From Rhizobium oryzihabitans (GTDB taxonomy: Bacteria; Pseudomonadota; Alphaproteobacteria; Rhizobiales; Rhizobiaceae): DNA of 64,000 nt. Positions within the stretch are counted from its first letter, which is position 1. Each line of letters starts with the position of its first letter. Both the position numbers and the translations under genes were made by a program. The notes under the pieces were generated by a model. The model was not told the origin of the DNA and ran no database searches. It was given only the letters and a program-made list of their open reading frames with translations. This document shows, in pieces, positions 55,478-64,000 of the stretch. The stretch lies in the NCBI RefSeq assembly GCF_010669145.1, contig NZ_CP048632.1:1426001-1490000 (forward strand). The letters are read 5' to 3'.

Positions 55478-56428
55478 ATGTCCGCACCTCTCGACATAGA
55501 CCAGCTGCACACCTTCATCGCCATCGTCGATACGGGTAGTTTTACCAAGGCCGCAGACCGCGTTTTCAAGACGCAATCCGCCGTTTCCATGCAGATGCGG
55601 CGGCTTGAAGAGCGCATCGGCAAACAGCTTTTCGCCAAGGACGGACGTGGCAACCGCCTGACGGCGGAGGGCGAAAAACTGATGAATTACGCCCGCCGCA
55701 TCATTCGCCTCAACAACGAGGCGATCGCCGCCTTTGACGACAACAGGCTCGAGGGCACGTTGCGCATCGGCACGCCTGACGACTATGCCGACCGTTACAT
55801 GCCGGAGATCATCGGGCGTTTTGCCAAAACCCACCCAAATGTCGAGCTGTACATCGTCTGCGAACCATCGGTGGGGCTTGCCGAAAAAATGGCGCGCGGC
55901 GAACTGGATATCGCGCTCGTCACCCATAATCCCCGCGCCCGCTCCTCGGATGTCGTGCGCACAGAGCCGCTCTGCTGGGTCGCCTCCGCCAACCATCCGC
56001 TGAAGGACGATGCGCCCGTGCCGTTGGCGGTCGGGCGACGCGATTGTCACTGGCGCCAGCTTGCCTGCTCGGCGCTTGATGCCGACGGCCGGGATTATCA
56101 GGTTCTGTTCACAAGCTGGTCTTCCACCGTGGTCGCCGCCGCCGTGCTGGCGGGCATGGCTGTCTCCGTACTGCCGGAATCGGCGCTGCGCACCGGCATG
56201 AAGGTTCTGACCGCCGCGGACGGATTCCCGCCCCTGCCGCCGGTGCAGATCGGTCTGATGAAACGGCCCGGCCTGTCGCCCTCGCTGGTGAACGCCATCA
56301 CCGACCACATCACCGCCTGCCTCGACAATATCTCACCGATGAGCGTGACCGACGAGCTGGACAATGATGTGAAGACCTACCCGAAGATGCCACGCCTGCG
56401 CGCCGGGCATATGCTGCCGGGCTGGTAG
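55478..56428 (+). CDS. LysR-family transcriptional regulator (LsrB-like N terminus)
   Basis: The 316-residue protein begins MSAPLDIDQLHTFIAIVDTG, then SFTKAADRVFKTQSAVSMQM and RRLEERIGKQLFAKDGRGN. By recollection this resembles the rhizobial LsrB group, redox-linked LysR regulators. The effector domain starts near residue 90 (GTLRIGTPDDYADRYMP). Only two cysteines stand out in the effector half (near RRDCHW and LACSAL), which may be redox relevant. Its targets are unknown; the divergent DUF1127 gene is one candidate. Whether it is LsrB itself or a paralogue is open. Confidence 0.88.
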   Translation: MSAPLDIDQLHTFIAIVDTGSFTKAADRVFKTQSAVSMQMRRLEERIGKQLFAKDGRGNRLTAEGEKLMNYARRIIRLNNEAIAAFDDNRLEGTLRIGTPDDYADRYMPEIIGRFAKTHPNVELYIVCEPSVGLAEKMARGELDIALVTHNPRARSSDVVRTEPLCWVASANHPLKDDAPVPLAVGRRDCHWRQLACSALDADGRDYQVLFTSWSSTVVAAAVLAGMAVSVLPESALRTGMKVLTAADGFPPLPPVQIGLMKRPGLSPSLVNAITDHITACLDNISPMSVTDELDNDVKTYPKMPRLRAGHMLPGW

Positions 56429-56485
56429 GCGGATGCGTTAGCCGGAGCAGGTTTCGGCTAATGACTAAAGATACACCAAACTCGG

Positions 56486-56562
56486 CGTCATCCTCGGGCT
56501 TGACCCGAGGATCCATTCTCTCCACGGCTTGTGGATCCTCGGGCCTAGCCCGAGGATGACGG
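56486..56562. repeat. Palindromic repeat, CCTCGGGCTTG type
   Basis: Arms CGTCATCCTCGGGCTTGACC and GGGCCTAGCCCGAGGATGACGG, with a GGATCCA/TGGATCC inner pair. Same family as 22364, 32555 and 61126. It sits between the LysR gene and the end of the DUF1217 gene. Confidence 0.85.
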
Positions 56563-56611
56563 CATGGAAACCTCAGCGATTTATATCGCGGAACATCCCC
56601 GGTTTCCCCGC

Positions 56612-59050
56612 CTACCGCGCGCGCAGTGACGCAACCGCCAGCAGCGTGTCGCCGCTGATGCCGACCGACCCGCTGCCATTGAACAGCATCATGATCGGAT
56701 CGGTGGTGTTCTGGGAGTTATCATACATGATGGTGAAACGGGCGATCAGCTTCTTGACCTTTTCCGGGTCCTGAAAATCCTGGATGTCGAAATATTTTTT
56801 CATCATCGTCACCTGCGTATCAACTCCTGCATTGCCGAGCTCGTCAGGAATACCGAAAGTGGTCTTGATGAAATTCTGGATCGCCGTGTCGGCCAGAATG
56901 GAATAATAGGACGTCGTCCCCGCTGCCATCCGCTGGAAATAAAGCGCCAGACGCACACCGGCATTTTCTTCGCCCGCCTGCGTTTCCAGCGTCTGGGTCA
57001 GATAGTTGTCCAGCGTCTCGTAAAGGCCGCGCCGCGTCTGGATCAGGCTGCGATCCTCATGAAGAATATTGCCGTCTGTATTGAAATTGAAGGCGGTGAC
57101 GAGACGGCGGAAAACCGGGTCCATCTCCTTGTTGACGTAGCTCTGACTGTCGTCGAGATTCGAGGTGAAAATCTTCTCCAGCTGCTCCTTCGTCACGCTT
57201 TTTGGATCGATCCCGAGTGATTCCATCGCGAACTTCGTCAGGCGGTCATTGGCCAGAAACTCCTTGAGCGTCTTGATCTTCTGCATCTCGTCCGTGAAAT
57301 ATTCCGCTTCTTTCTTGGCCGTTTCTTTGTCTTTTTCCGTGCCGAAAGCCGATTTTTTCTTGATGTAGTCGGCCGACATGGTTTGCAGTTCGATTTCCGA
57401 CTGCGCCAGAACTGGCGTGCCTACCGTACCGTCGGAGGCGAAATTGAAAAGCTCCGCCAGCTTGACGTAACGCTCGTCTTTCAGCGTATAGACGAAGCTC
57501 TTCTTATCCTGCAGGTCGCTGGTGAGGACCTTGCGGATATCTGCAGGGTTCACCTTTGCCGGATCGAGACCAACCGCCTTCAGCGCATAGGTGTAGACCG
57601 CGCTGCTTTCGAGGAAATCCTTGACGGAAGTGACACTTCTTATGTCGCTCTTGAACAGCGTGAGCGCCTTTTCGTCGGCAGCATCGTCCTTGTCGTTGTA
57701 ATGGGTCATGTAACCGCTGGTGGTGGCTGCGGTCTGTGTCGTCGTCTGCGGCGCCGTACCGGCCGCAAGCGTTCCATCTGTCTGGAAGTTGAACGCATTT
57801 CGCATGGCGATATAGCGTGCGTCGTTCTTGCCGAAGGTCGCTATGTAGTTGTTCGGATCGCTCAAATCACTCATCAGGATGTTCTCGATCGTCGCCTTCA
57901 CAATTGTCACATCGTTCAGGTCGAAGGCAACCTTGATATAGTTGAGAAGCCGCGTATCAGAGGTCAGTTCCGATACAGTCTTGATCGAGCCGATCTTCGA
58001 TTCGAAATAATCCCTGTTCAGGGTGGCGACGGTCGGCGTGACGCGCGGCGCGCTGCTGATATAGGCATCCGTCATTATCTTGACATTCTCGGCCTTCTGG
58101 GCGCCGCCGGCCTCCACTGTGCCGTCGTTCTTGAATTCGAAGGCGGCGGCAATGTATGACATGGTATTATATTGCGTGACGGTATTCGACAGCTTCGTCT
58201 GCTCCGCCTTGATCGCGGCGAGCTTTGTTTCCCACTCGGCCTTTGGCGGCAGCACGGCTTCAAGCTGTGTCAACTGATCCTGCCGGGTGACCTTTTCCGC
58301 CTCGAGTTTTGTGCGCTCCTCGTCGCTCAAACCAGTCCCGGCAAGCGCGGTGTCAATCGCCGTAATCCGGCTAGTAACCTGGGCATGCATTTCGATATTG
58401 CCCTTCATCGCCAGTTTTTCGACGGCATCATTATAGGCAGCGCCGTATTTCTGGTTGATGTAGCTATCGGGATCGGAAACATCACTCGTCATCAGACCCT
58501 TGATATGGGCGTAAGAATAGGTCTTCTCATCGACGCCGAAGACCTGAAAAATATAGGCGCGGGTTCTGTCGTTGCGCAGCAGCTGGTCCACATTGGTCAC
58601 CGTGCCGATGATCGCCTTGTAATAGCGCGTCTCTTCCGCAAGGCTGTCATTCATGTCGGTGATCGACGTGCCGTAGAGCCCGATCATCTTGTCGAGCTGG
58701 GCTTCCGTCTGCACTGTCTTCGTCGACGAGGTGAAATTGAAGGCGGCGGCGAACTCGCGATAACGCTCGTCGGTCAGCTTGTTGGCGAAGCTGTTCTGGT
58801 CGTTCAGGTCGCTATCCAGCACCTTTTTCATGAAGGCCTTGGCATAGGTCATCTCGCCGAGACCGAAGGCATCCATGGCGTAGGAATAGAGCTGGTAGTT
58901 ATTGAGGAACTCGTCGACGCTTTTCACATCGCCGATGTTCTCCTTGTAATATTTCGTCTGCCGCTCGATCATTCCCTGCTGCGACACGCGCGAAATGCTT
59001 GCCTTCATATCACGGTTGATGAGGTCGTAGCTGAGATAAGTCGATACCAT
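56612..59050 (-). CDS. Large DUF1217 multi-repeat protein, possibly flagellum-associated
   Basis: The 812-residue protein consists of six DUF1217-like repeats of about 73 residues, starting near 34, 143, 347, 465, 583 and 703. Each follows the pattern YY/YF...I-(V/I)-(K/T)-V-D/E-F-L...Y...AFG...SDL-D...FNF. A charged, coiled-coil-like stretch (about 220-310) separates repeats 2 and 3. In rhizobia, DUF1217 proteins are encoded in flagellar clusters; this gene is far from any such cluster here. I chose MVSTYLSYDLINRD as the start. It has no signal peptide, so secretion, if any, would use another route. Confidence 0.85.
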   Translation of the reverse strand: MVSTYLSYDLINRDMKASISRVSQQGMIERQTKYYKENIGDVKSVDEFLNNYQLYSYAMDAFGLGEMTYAKAFMKKVLDSDLNDQNSFANKLTDERYREFAAAFNFTSSTKTVQTEAQLDKMIGLYGTSITDMNDSLAEETRYYKAIIGTVTNVDQLLRNDRTRAYIFQVFGVDEKTYSYAHIKGLMTSDVSDPDSYINQKYGAAYNDAVEKLAMKGNIEMHAQVTSRITAIDTALAGTGLSDEERTKLEAEKVTRQDQLTQLEAVLPPKAEWETKLAAIKAEQTKLSNTVTQYNTMSYIAAAFEFKNDGTVEAGGAQKAENVKIMTDAYISSAPRVTPTVATLNRDYFESKIGSIKTVSELTSDTRLLNYIKVAFDLNDVTIVKATIENILMSDLSDPNNYIATFGKNDARYIAMRNAFNFQTDGTLAAGTAPQTTTQTAATTSGYMTHYNDKDDAADEKALTLFKSDIRSVTSVKDFLESSAVYTYALKAVGLDPAKVNPADIRKVLTSDLQDKKSFVYTLKDERYVKLAELFNFASDGTVGTPVLAQSEIELQTMSADYIKKKSAFGTEKDKETAKKEAEYFTDEMQKIKTLKEFLANDRLTKFAMESLGIDPKSVTKEQLEKIFTSNLDDSQSYVNKEMDPVFRRLVTAFNFNTDGNILHEDRSLIQTRRGLYETLDNYLTQTLETQAGEENAGVRLALYFQRMAAGTTSYYSILADTAIQNFIKTTFGIPDELGNAGVDTQVTMMKKYFDIQDFQDPEKVKKLIARFTIMYDNSQNTTDPIMMLFNGSGSVGISGDTLLAVASLRAR

Positions 59051-59417
59051 CCGAATGCCCCCTGGAGCGCCGCGCATCCCCTGGGATACCGAAAGCTCCG
59101 GTTTTAAATCCATACATCGCGCCTCCATCCGGAGGCACGGCAAGCCTTGGCGGGACTATGCATGAAGCGCCTTGCCCGGAGCTTGAAAGAGCACAATTTC
59201 GGCCGCGATAAAAATCGCATTGTCCCAATCTGCTTTACCTAAGCGAAACCATGCCACAGTGGGTTTTGCTAACCATTTGGGAATGCAAAGTTTTCTTAAC
59301 CGCGATTTTTAAGCTGTCTCGAAGATACGGCGGATATTCTCCCTGACATCAGAGGACGAAAAGTCCCGATGAGAAGACCGGAAACCGGCTCTCAGGTAAA
59401 ACAAGGGTAGAATAAAC
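59051..59417. other. Divergent promoter region, DUF1217 / DUF6101
   Basis: About 370 bp with a moderately AT-rich centre near 59210-59340. No additional gene is supported. Promoters of both flanking genes are expected here; no consensus was clear enough to mark. Confidence 0.4.
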
Positions 59418-59984
59418 ATGACCAAGACCGTTCTGAAGCCCGACTGGGCCGTCGCCACACTCAGACTCGACCCGGCACGTTTTCCGCAACAGGTCACCTA
59501 CGGCAAAGGCAACGGCGCGACCGACATCGCCGTGACGCTCGACGAACGGGGCGCCGTTCTGCGAAAGGTCCTTTCCTCTTCCGGCCTGCCTTTGTCCTTC
59601 GCTTTGCCAGCCCGTGCCTTCAAGGGCGTTGCCGCCCGCGCCATCGACCATGGCGACGGACAGGTAACGGTGACGCTGGAGCTGCACCACGACGATCCGG
59701 ATCTGTGCGTTCCGCTTCTGGTCGCCCACGATCTCTGCGACATCGCCGCCGACTGGCGCAGCTGGTCCGAAGCCTACCGCATTCCCATGCTGATGGTGGA
59801 AGCCGATGGCGTTGCCCGCCCGCTGGAAGAACATCTCGGCAAGGTGCGCACGAAGAATAGCCGCCCGCGCCGCCGCCATTCCTATTTCGCGGATCGCCGC
59901 CCGCGCTTCCTCGTTCGCCGCTCCACCGGTTCTCTCGGCATGAGCATGAAGATCGAGGGCAAGGAAATCATCGCCCGCAGCTGA
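59418..59984 (+). CDS. DUF6101 family protein
   Basis: The 188-residue product matches a Rhizobiales-specific family that I recall as DUF6101. It has a hydrophilic N-terminal half, the segment VTVTLELHHDDPDLCVPLLV near residue 84 and a strongly basic C-terminal part (KNSRPRRRHSYFADRRPRFL). No signal peptide or membrane segment is visible. The basic tail suggests nucleic-acid or envelope contact, but the function is unknown. It ends before a strong terminator shared with convergent ubiA. Confidence 0.75.
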   Translation: MTKTVLKPDWAVATLRLDPARFPQQVTYGKGNGATDIAVTLDERGAVLRKVLSSSGLPLSFALPARAFKGVAARAIDHGDGQVTVTLELHHDDPDLCVPLLVAHDLCDIAADWRSWSEAYRIPMLMVEADGVARPLEEHLGKVRTKNSRPRRRHSYFADRRPRFLVRRSTGSLGMSMKIEGKEIIARS

Positions 59985-60005
59985 TAATCTTCAGCAGAAA
60001 CAAAC

Positions 60006-60041
60006 AAAAGCCCGGCGCGCACCATGCGGCCGGGCTTTTTT
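60006..60041. terminator. Terminator between DUF6101 gene and ubiA
   Basis: AAAAGCCCGGC and GCCGGGCTTTTTT pair around a GCGCACCATGCG loop. A/T tails are present on both sides, so it can act in both directions. Confidence 0.9.
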
Positions 60042-60062
60042 GTATCCTGCGTTGCCGCAGCC

Positions 60063-61015
60063 TCACGCCAAGAGAAGCGGCAGAATGAGGCCCGCGAAAA
60101 TCAGCACGCCGACACGGTTGTTGGATTTGAACAGCACGAGGCATTGCGCCACGTCATCGATATCGAGCACCCATACCTGCCGGAACAGCATGATGGCGGC
60201 AGCAGCAAGGCCGCTATAGGCGATGACGTTAACACCCGCCCCCAGAAGGACAGGGCGATCATGACAAGGGCTGTGCCATAAAGAAAAACCAGCCAGCGAT
60301 GTGTATTCTCTCCAAACAGCAATGCGGTCGAACCGATGCCGACCGCAGTGTCGTCTTCCTTGTCCTGATGGGCGTAGATTGTATCATAACCGATCGTCCA
60401 GGCGATGGAGCCGACATAAAGCAGGACAGCCGGCCAGGCGATCGATCCGAACTGCCCGGCCCAACCCATCAGCGCGCCCCAGGAAAAGGCAAGGCCGAGG
60501 AAAAATTGCGGCCAGTTGGTGAAGCGCTTGGCGAAAGGATAAATCGCCACGAAGATCAGCGAGAATATGCCTGTCGCAATCGCGAAACCGTTGAACTGCA
60601 GAAGCACCACCAGACCGGCAAGCGCCTGCAGCACGATGAAGACCTTGGCCTGCAACCGGGTCACGCGGCCGGACGGCAGGGGACGGGAACGGGTGCGCGC
60701 CACGGCCATGTCGATCTTGTGGTCGGCGAGATCATTATAGGTGCAGCCCGCGCCGCGCATCGCGACCGATCCGATGAAAAACAGCGCCAGGTGCCAGATG
60801 AGCGTACCCCAGGAAAATCCGCCACTCGCCACTGCGGCGTTGGCAGCAAGGGCTGCGGACCAGAAACAGGGCCACATCAGCAATTGCCAGCCAATGGGGC
60901 GATCCCACCGGGCCAGCTGCGCATAGGGCCAGAGGGGCCTCGGCAAAATCCGATAGACCCAGTTATTGGATGGCGCGTCCGAAACGCGGTCTGACAAATC
61001 GCTGTGGTGAACCAT
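60063..61015 (-). pseudogene. ubiA: 4-hydroxybenzoate octaprenyltransferase UbiA, single-base frameshift near the 3' end
   Basis: UbiA prenylates 4-hydroxybenzoate in ubiquinone synthesis. The N-terminal 255 residues are a normal UbiA: RWDRPIGWQLLMWPCFW near residue 37, the first Asp-rich motif GAGCTYNDLADHKIDMAVAR near 88 and the second IGYDTIYAHQDKEDD near 209, with multiple membrane helices. After ALSFWG the frame is lost at the CCCCC run near 60251-60256. One more base would continue GAGVNVIAYSGLAAAAIMLF and end in LLLA at 60063. The span is one base short of a whole number of codons. Because UbiA is normally essential for respiration, an assembly error is likely. Confidence 0.85.
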
Positions 61016-61125
61016 GCGGATGTTCTACAACATCGGCGGGCAAATCGGAACGGTTTTCAAAGTGCAAAGATGTGCGGTTTTTGGCGGATTGCAACACGCC
61101 ACCGGCAAAGCGCCTTACCTCTCCA

Positions 61126-61206
61126 CCGTCACCCTCGGGCTTGACCCGAGGATCCACAACCCTTTGAAATCAATGGATCCTCGGGTCAAGCCCGAGGATG
61201 ACGTCG
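61126..61206. repeat. Palindromic repeat, CCTCGGGCTTG type
   Basis: Arms CCGTCACCCTCGGGCTTGAC and GTCAAGCCCGAGGATGACGT with inner GGATCCA/TGGATCC. Same family as 22364, 32555 and 56486; it lies upstream of ubiA and downstream of the MipA/OmpV gene. Confidence 0.85.
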
Positions 61207-61230
61207 GACGCGGATTAGCTGAAACATCAA

Positions 61231-61255
61231 GGCCCGCAACGGTTTCCTGCGGGCC
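61231..61255 (-). terminator. Candidate terminator of the MipA/OmpV gene
   Basis: GGCCCGCA and TGCGGGCC form a perfect 8-bp stem 28 bp after the gene end; the following T-tract is weak. Confidence 0.6.
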
Positions 61256-61283
61256 GTCAATCTCAGACATTCGGTTTATTGTC

Positions 61284-62084
61284 TCAGGGCAGCGAGAAAT
61301 TGAATTTGTAGCTTGCCTGAACGCCGATGATGAACTGGTTCTTCGAACCACGCTCGCGCACCAGCGAGCTGTCGGCGGCATCACCGGTGAGACGGCGATA
61401 TTCCGCAAACGAGCCGACTTCGGCGTTCTCCGTGACTTTCCAGGTGATGGCTGCGCCGACACCGGCGGAATGCAGGCCGCCGCCGGGGCTATAGGGCGAT
61501 GGTGCGCCGGCGGCCGTCTGTGCGGCGCTTACGCCGTAATAACGCTCGTTATATTTGCTGCTTACCCATGTGGCACGCGGGCCGGCGGAAATCTGGATGC
61601 CGGGGGCGATATCGGTGAAGGCATCAACGGCGACATCGCCGACCACGCCGCTATGGCTGCGGATGCCCTGACGGACTTCACCGCGAACGCGCAGCCAGTC
61701 GGTCGGATAGGCCTCGGCGAAACCGCCAAGTTCGCCGCCGCGCTTGATGCGGGTCATGCCCTTAAGATCGGAGGAATCACCGTCATCACGCGCGGATACC
61801 AGCTTGCCGGCCAGACCCATGCTGATCGGACCATTGTCCAGAAGCGAGATCGAGGCGCTGTCATTGCGCGAGGTGAAACGCGCGCCCTGTCCCTGACGGC
61901 CAAGGGAGATGATGGGTGAAAAGCCGAATTCATTCTTGTTGTCGCCCTGATATTTCGGCGCGGTGAAGCCGGCACCGCCGAGCTTCAGATACCAGTCGCC
62001 GGAAAACCAGCCCTCGGCATGGGCATTGCCGACGGCAAAAAGCGATAAGACACAAGCGGCAACCGCCGCTGACGGCTTGAACAT
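61284..62084 (-). CDS. MipA/OmpV family outer-membrane protein
   Basis: The 266-residue product has a signal peptide (MFKPSAAVAACVLSLFAVGN, cleavage after AHA) and the MipA/OmpV barrel pattern. GFTAPKYQGDNKNEFGFSPI lies near residue 38 and GPRATWVSSKYNERYYGVS near 170 (the typical YNxxYFGVs strand). The C terminus alternates hydrophobic residues (IGVQASYKFNFSLP). The role is structural or scaffolding in the outer membrane; MipA of E. coli is linked to murein synthesis. The internal ATG at 62084 is the likely start. Confidence 0.9.
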   Translation of the reverse strand: MFKPSAAVAACVLSLFAVGNAHAEGWFSGDWYLKLGGAGFTAPKYQGDNKNEFGFSPIISLGRQGQGARFTSRNDSASISLLDNGPISMGLAGKLVSARDDGDSSDLKGMTRIKRGGELGGFAEAYPTDWLRVRGEVRQGIRSHSGVVGDVAVDAFTDIAPGIQISAGPRATWVSSKYNERYYGVSAAQTAAGAPSPYSPGGGLHSAGVGAAITWKVTENAEVGSFAEYRRLTGDAADSSLVRERGSKNQFIIGVQASYKFNFSLP

Positions 62085-62263
62085 GAAAGAACCCCAGAAA
62101 CGCAATACAGACAGGTGCCCGTAGAATTAGAGGGATTGTCTTTCCATTCCATTAACCAGCGTGAGAAGAAATGCGGCGACAACGTCCATCTTCACTCCGG
62201 CGCTGAGACACTGCCGTCCAGTTTAAATCAGGATGTTAATCGGAGCGCGAAAACCTCTCGTTT

Positions 62264-62377
62264 CCGTCATTCCGGCCTTGAGCCGGAATCCAGCCGACGC
62301 GCGTCTGCGCGGCGAGAAGAGTCTTTTCAGCCCAATGACTTGGGCTGGCTGGATACCGGCTCAAGGCCGGTATGACG
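62264..62377. repeat. Palindromic mosaic repeat, CCGGCCTT-arm type
   Basis: Arms CGTCATTCCGGCCTTGAGCC and GGCTCAAGGCCGGTATGACG with the shared GCCGACGCGCGTCTGCGCGG core and CAGCCCAATGACTTGGGCTG hairpin. Located between the MipA/OmpV promoter and the end of cfa. Confidence 0.87.
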
Positions 62378-62387
62378 GAGGAATGCC

Positions 62388-63644
62388 TCAGAACGCCACC
62401 TTCTCCAGCGGCGGCCGTGTCTTTTCGAACTCCAGAAGCCTCTCCTCGTTGCGGGCGATGTAGTCGCGATTATGCGGAACGGCATCGCGGTCCTTGGCGA
62501 GCTGGATCTGGAAAATATGGAAGTTTTCGTGGGTAAAGGCCATTTCCGACCCCGCCAGATAGAACTCCCACATGCGGAAGAAACGCTCATCGTAAAGTGC
62601 GATCGCTTCGGCCTTGCGTGCCACGAAACGTTCACGCCAGTGCCTGAGCGTATGGGCATAGTGCATGGGCAGGATTTCGATATCCTTCACCAGCAGCCCG
62701 GACTTCTGGATCGCCGGCAGAACCTCGGCAAGCGAGGGTATATAGCCACCGGGGAAAATATATTTTTCGATGAAGGGATTGGTCGCCAGCGCCGGATAGG
62801 GCTGGCCGATGGAATGCAGCACCATCACGCCCCTGTCGTCCAGCACCTCCGCCACCTTGTCGAAATAATCGCGATAATGGGTCGGCCCCACATGTTCGAA
62901 CATGCCAACCGAGACGATGCGGTCGAATTTCCTTGAGGCCGGCAGGTAACGGTAATCCTGCAATTCGAAACGGACATTGCCGGCAAGCCCGCGTTTTGCC
63001 GCCCGATCGCGGGAAACGCGCAACTGCTCTTCGCTAAGCGTGATGCCGGTCACATCGGCACCCGCACTTTCGGCGATATACATCGCCATGCCGCCCCAGC
63101 CGGAGCCGATCTCCAGCACGCTCTGGCCCGGCTCAGTCATCAGCTTGGCAGCGATGTGACGTTTCTTGGCGACCTGCGCTTCATAGAGGCTGATACCCGG
63201 CGGATTGAAATAGGCGCAGGAATATTGCCAGTCCTCATCGAGGAAGAGGTCGAACAGCTTGGCGCTCAAATCGTAGTGGTGGGCGACGTTGCTCTTGTTG
63301 TGATTGACCGGCAGATGCATCCTGATGCGGGCGGCGATGATGCGCGCCATGCCGCGCCAGATCATGCCAAAAGACAGCGCCTCGCTCAGCGTGTTGCTTT
63401 TGACGAGCGCCAGAAAGTCGTAGATATCGCCCTCGACGACCTTCATACGGCCTTCCATATAAATCTCGGCGAGTTTGAGTGCAGGATCGGCAGCGATCTC
63501 CTGCATGGCGGCTTCGTCGGTGAAATTCAGAACCACCTTTTTTCCCGTGCCGTCGCCAAATATGCGGCTACCACCCGGGCTGTTGACGGTGAGATCACCG
63601 ACCTTGATTATCTTTTCGAGAAGAACATGCAGAGACGACGCCAT
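62388..63644 (-). CDS. cfa: Cyclopropane-fatty-acyl-phospholipid synthase
   Basis: Cfa transfers a methylene group from SAM onto unsaturated acyl chains of membrane phospholipids. The 418-residue protein has an N-terminal lipid-binding domain and, from about residue 170, a class I methyltransferase domain. The latter has SVLEIGSGWGGMAMYIAESA (motif I), IVSVGMFEHVGPTHYRDYF and YIFPGGYIPSLAE. The HYDLSAKLFDLFLDEDWQYS segment near 125 is diagnostic. Rhizobiaceae carry more than one cfa gene. A T-rich stretch lies upstream of the ATG. Confidence 0.95.
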   Translation of the reverse strand: MASSLHVLLEKIIKVGDLTVNSPGGSRIFGDGTGKKVVLNFTDEAAMQEIAADPALKLAEIYMEGRMKVVEGDIYDFLALVKSNTLSEALSFGMIWRGMARIIAARIRMHLPVNHNKSNVAHHYDLSAKLFDLFLDEDWQYSCAYFNPPGISLYEAQVAKKRHIAAKLMTEPGQSVLEIGSGWGGMAMYIAESAGADVTGITLSEEQLRVSRDRAAKRGLAGNVRFELQDYRYLPASRKFDRIVSVGMFEHVGPTHYRDYFDKVAEVLDDRGVMVLHSIGQPYPALATNPFIEKYIFPGGYIPSLAEVLPAIQKSGLLVKDIEILPMHYAHTLRHWRERFVARKAEAIALYDERFFRMWEFYLAGSEMAFTHENFHIFQIQLAKDRDAVPHNRDYIARNEERLLEFEKTRPPLEKVAF

Positions 63645-63752
63645 GGCACCCCCAATTGCTAAGTCTCACTTATCAATTTTGCTGACCGTATTCCTTTCGG
63701 CACAAGTTTCAAGATAGTCTTATTTCAAAAAAATTGAACGATTTCATCAAGC

Positions 63753-63787
63753 AAAAAGCCCCACCGCGTGTCGCGATGAGGCTTTTT
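63753..63787 (-). terminator. Terminator downstream of tex
   Basis: AAAAAGCC and GGCTTTTT pair around a GC-rich loop (CCACCGCGTGTCGCGATGA), with a T-run on the minus strand. Confidence 0.85.
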
Positions 63788-63812
63788 GGTAAAAAAACAT
63801 TTCAACCCAGGG

Positions 63813-64000
63813 TCAGCGCCGCTTCATCGCTTCAGCCAGAGCAGCGGCAAGCGCACCACCTGTTTGCGACCCTTCGTTGCGATCTTTCGGTTTGGATGTC
63901 GCGTGCCGCATGGCGCCAGCATTGCCCTTCTCGCGCATTGACTGGGGCGCGGCCTCCCCGCCGTCCTTGCGCATGGTGAGGCCGATTCGCTTGCGCTTCA
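63813..64000 (-). CDS. tex: 3' end of Tex-like RNA-binding transcription accessory protein (partial)
   Basis: Only the last 61 codons lie in the window; the gene enters from the right edge. The frame reads KRKRIGLTMRKDGG and continues through an Ala/Arg/Gly-rich tail to EAMKRR and a stop. KRIGLTM-type sequence closes the S1 RNA-binding domain at the C terminus of Tex proteins, followed by a variable tail as here. Tex proteins bind nucleic acid and affect transcription. The assignment rests on this short segment. Confidence 0.7.
   Translation of the reverse strand, partial: KRKRIGLTMRKDGGEAAPQSMREKGNAGAMRHATSKPKDRNEGSQTGGALAAALAEAMKRR

Overview
The window is a 64 kb chromosomal segment of an alphaproteobacterium of the Rhizobiaceae, most likely the Agrobacterium tumefaciens/fabrum complex. 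This rests on the high GC content, the mannosylfructose synthase/phosphatase pair known from A. tumefaciens, the short-form HisG with HisZ, the CIRCE-controlled groESL, several Rhizobiales-restricted families (DUF2093, DUF4170, DUF6101, DUF3422, DUF1217) and many palindromic mosaic repeats of rhizobial type. It is mostly core genome. I see no prophage, CRISPR array, rRNA or tRNA gene.

Layout. 0.3-10 kb: mutL and a DUF2093 gene, an IS110-family insertion sequence, then a leftward envelope cluster (pmbA, cysQ-like, DUF4170, waaA, HAD phosphatase, lpxK). 10-17 kb: a KefB/C-type antiporter, patatin phospholipase, rsmD, an rRNA pseudouridine synthase with a long repetitive tail, tadA and a lipoprotein. 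17-24.9 kb: ileS, ribF, a frameshifted HAD phosphatase and groESL with a duplicated terminator. 25-30 kb: a DoxX-family gene and hisS-VOC-hisZ-hisG. 30-38 kb: a decayed RelBE-type module, two small His/Met-rich periplasmic proteins, a LysR/YeiH pair, tag, an L,D-transpeptidase and an outer-membrane barrel. 38-45 kb: glcDEF with a divergent LysR gene, and DUF3422. 45-52.5 kb: GntR regulator, mfpsA-mfppA, Nudix hydrolase, Pit transporter, rsmE and gshA. 53-64 kb: a Gly/His/Asp hexapeptide-repeat exported protein, a frameshifted transglutaminase-like peptidase, DUF1127/LysR, a six-repeat DUF1217 protein, DUF6101, frameshifted ubiA, MipA/OmpV, cfa and the 3' end of tex.

The most notable object is the IS110 element at 2592-3700. 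Its non-coding left end folds into two guide-bearing loops of the kind described for bridge RNAs. One loop carries 7-nt guides matching both sides of the actual insertion site, inside a palindromic intergenic repeat. The other carries guides matching both ends of the element. Both guide sets and the integration product can therefore be read from this one locus.

Three conserved genes (the TIGR01459-like HAD gene, the transglutaminase-like peptidase and ubiA) each carry a one-base loss in a G/C run. This pattern points to assembly indels at least as strongly as to real pseudogenes. Functional identities come from motif recognition without database searching.
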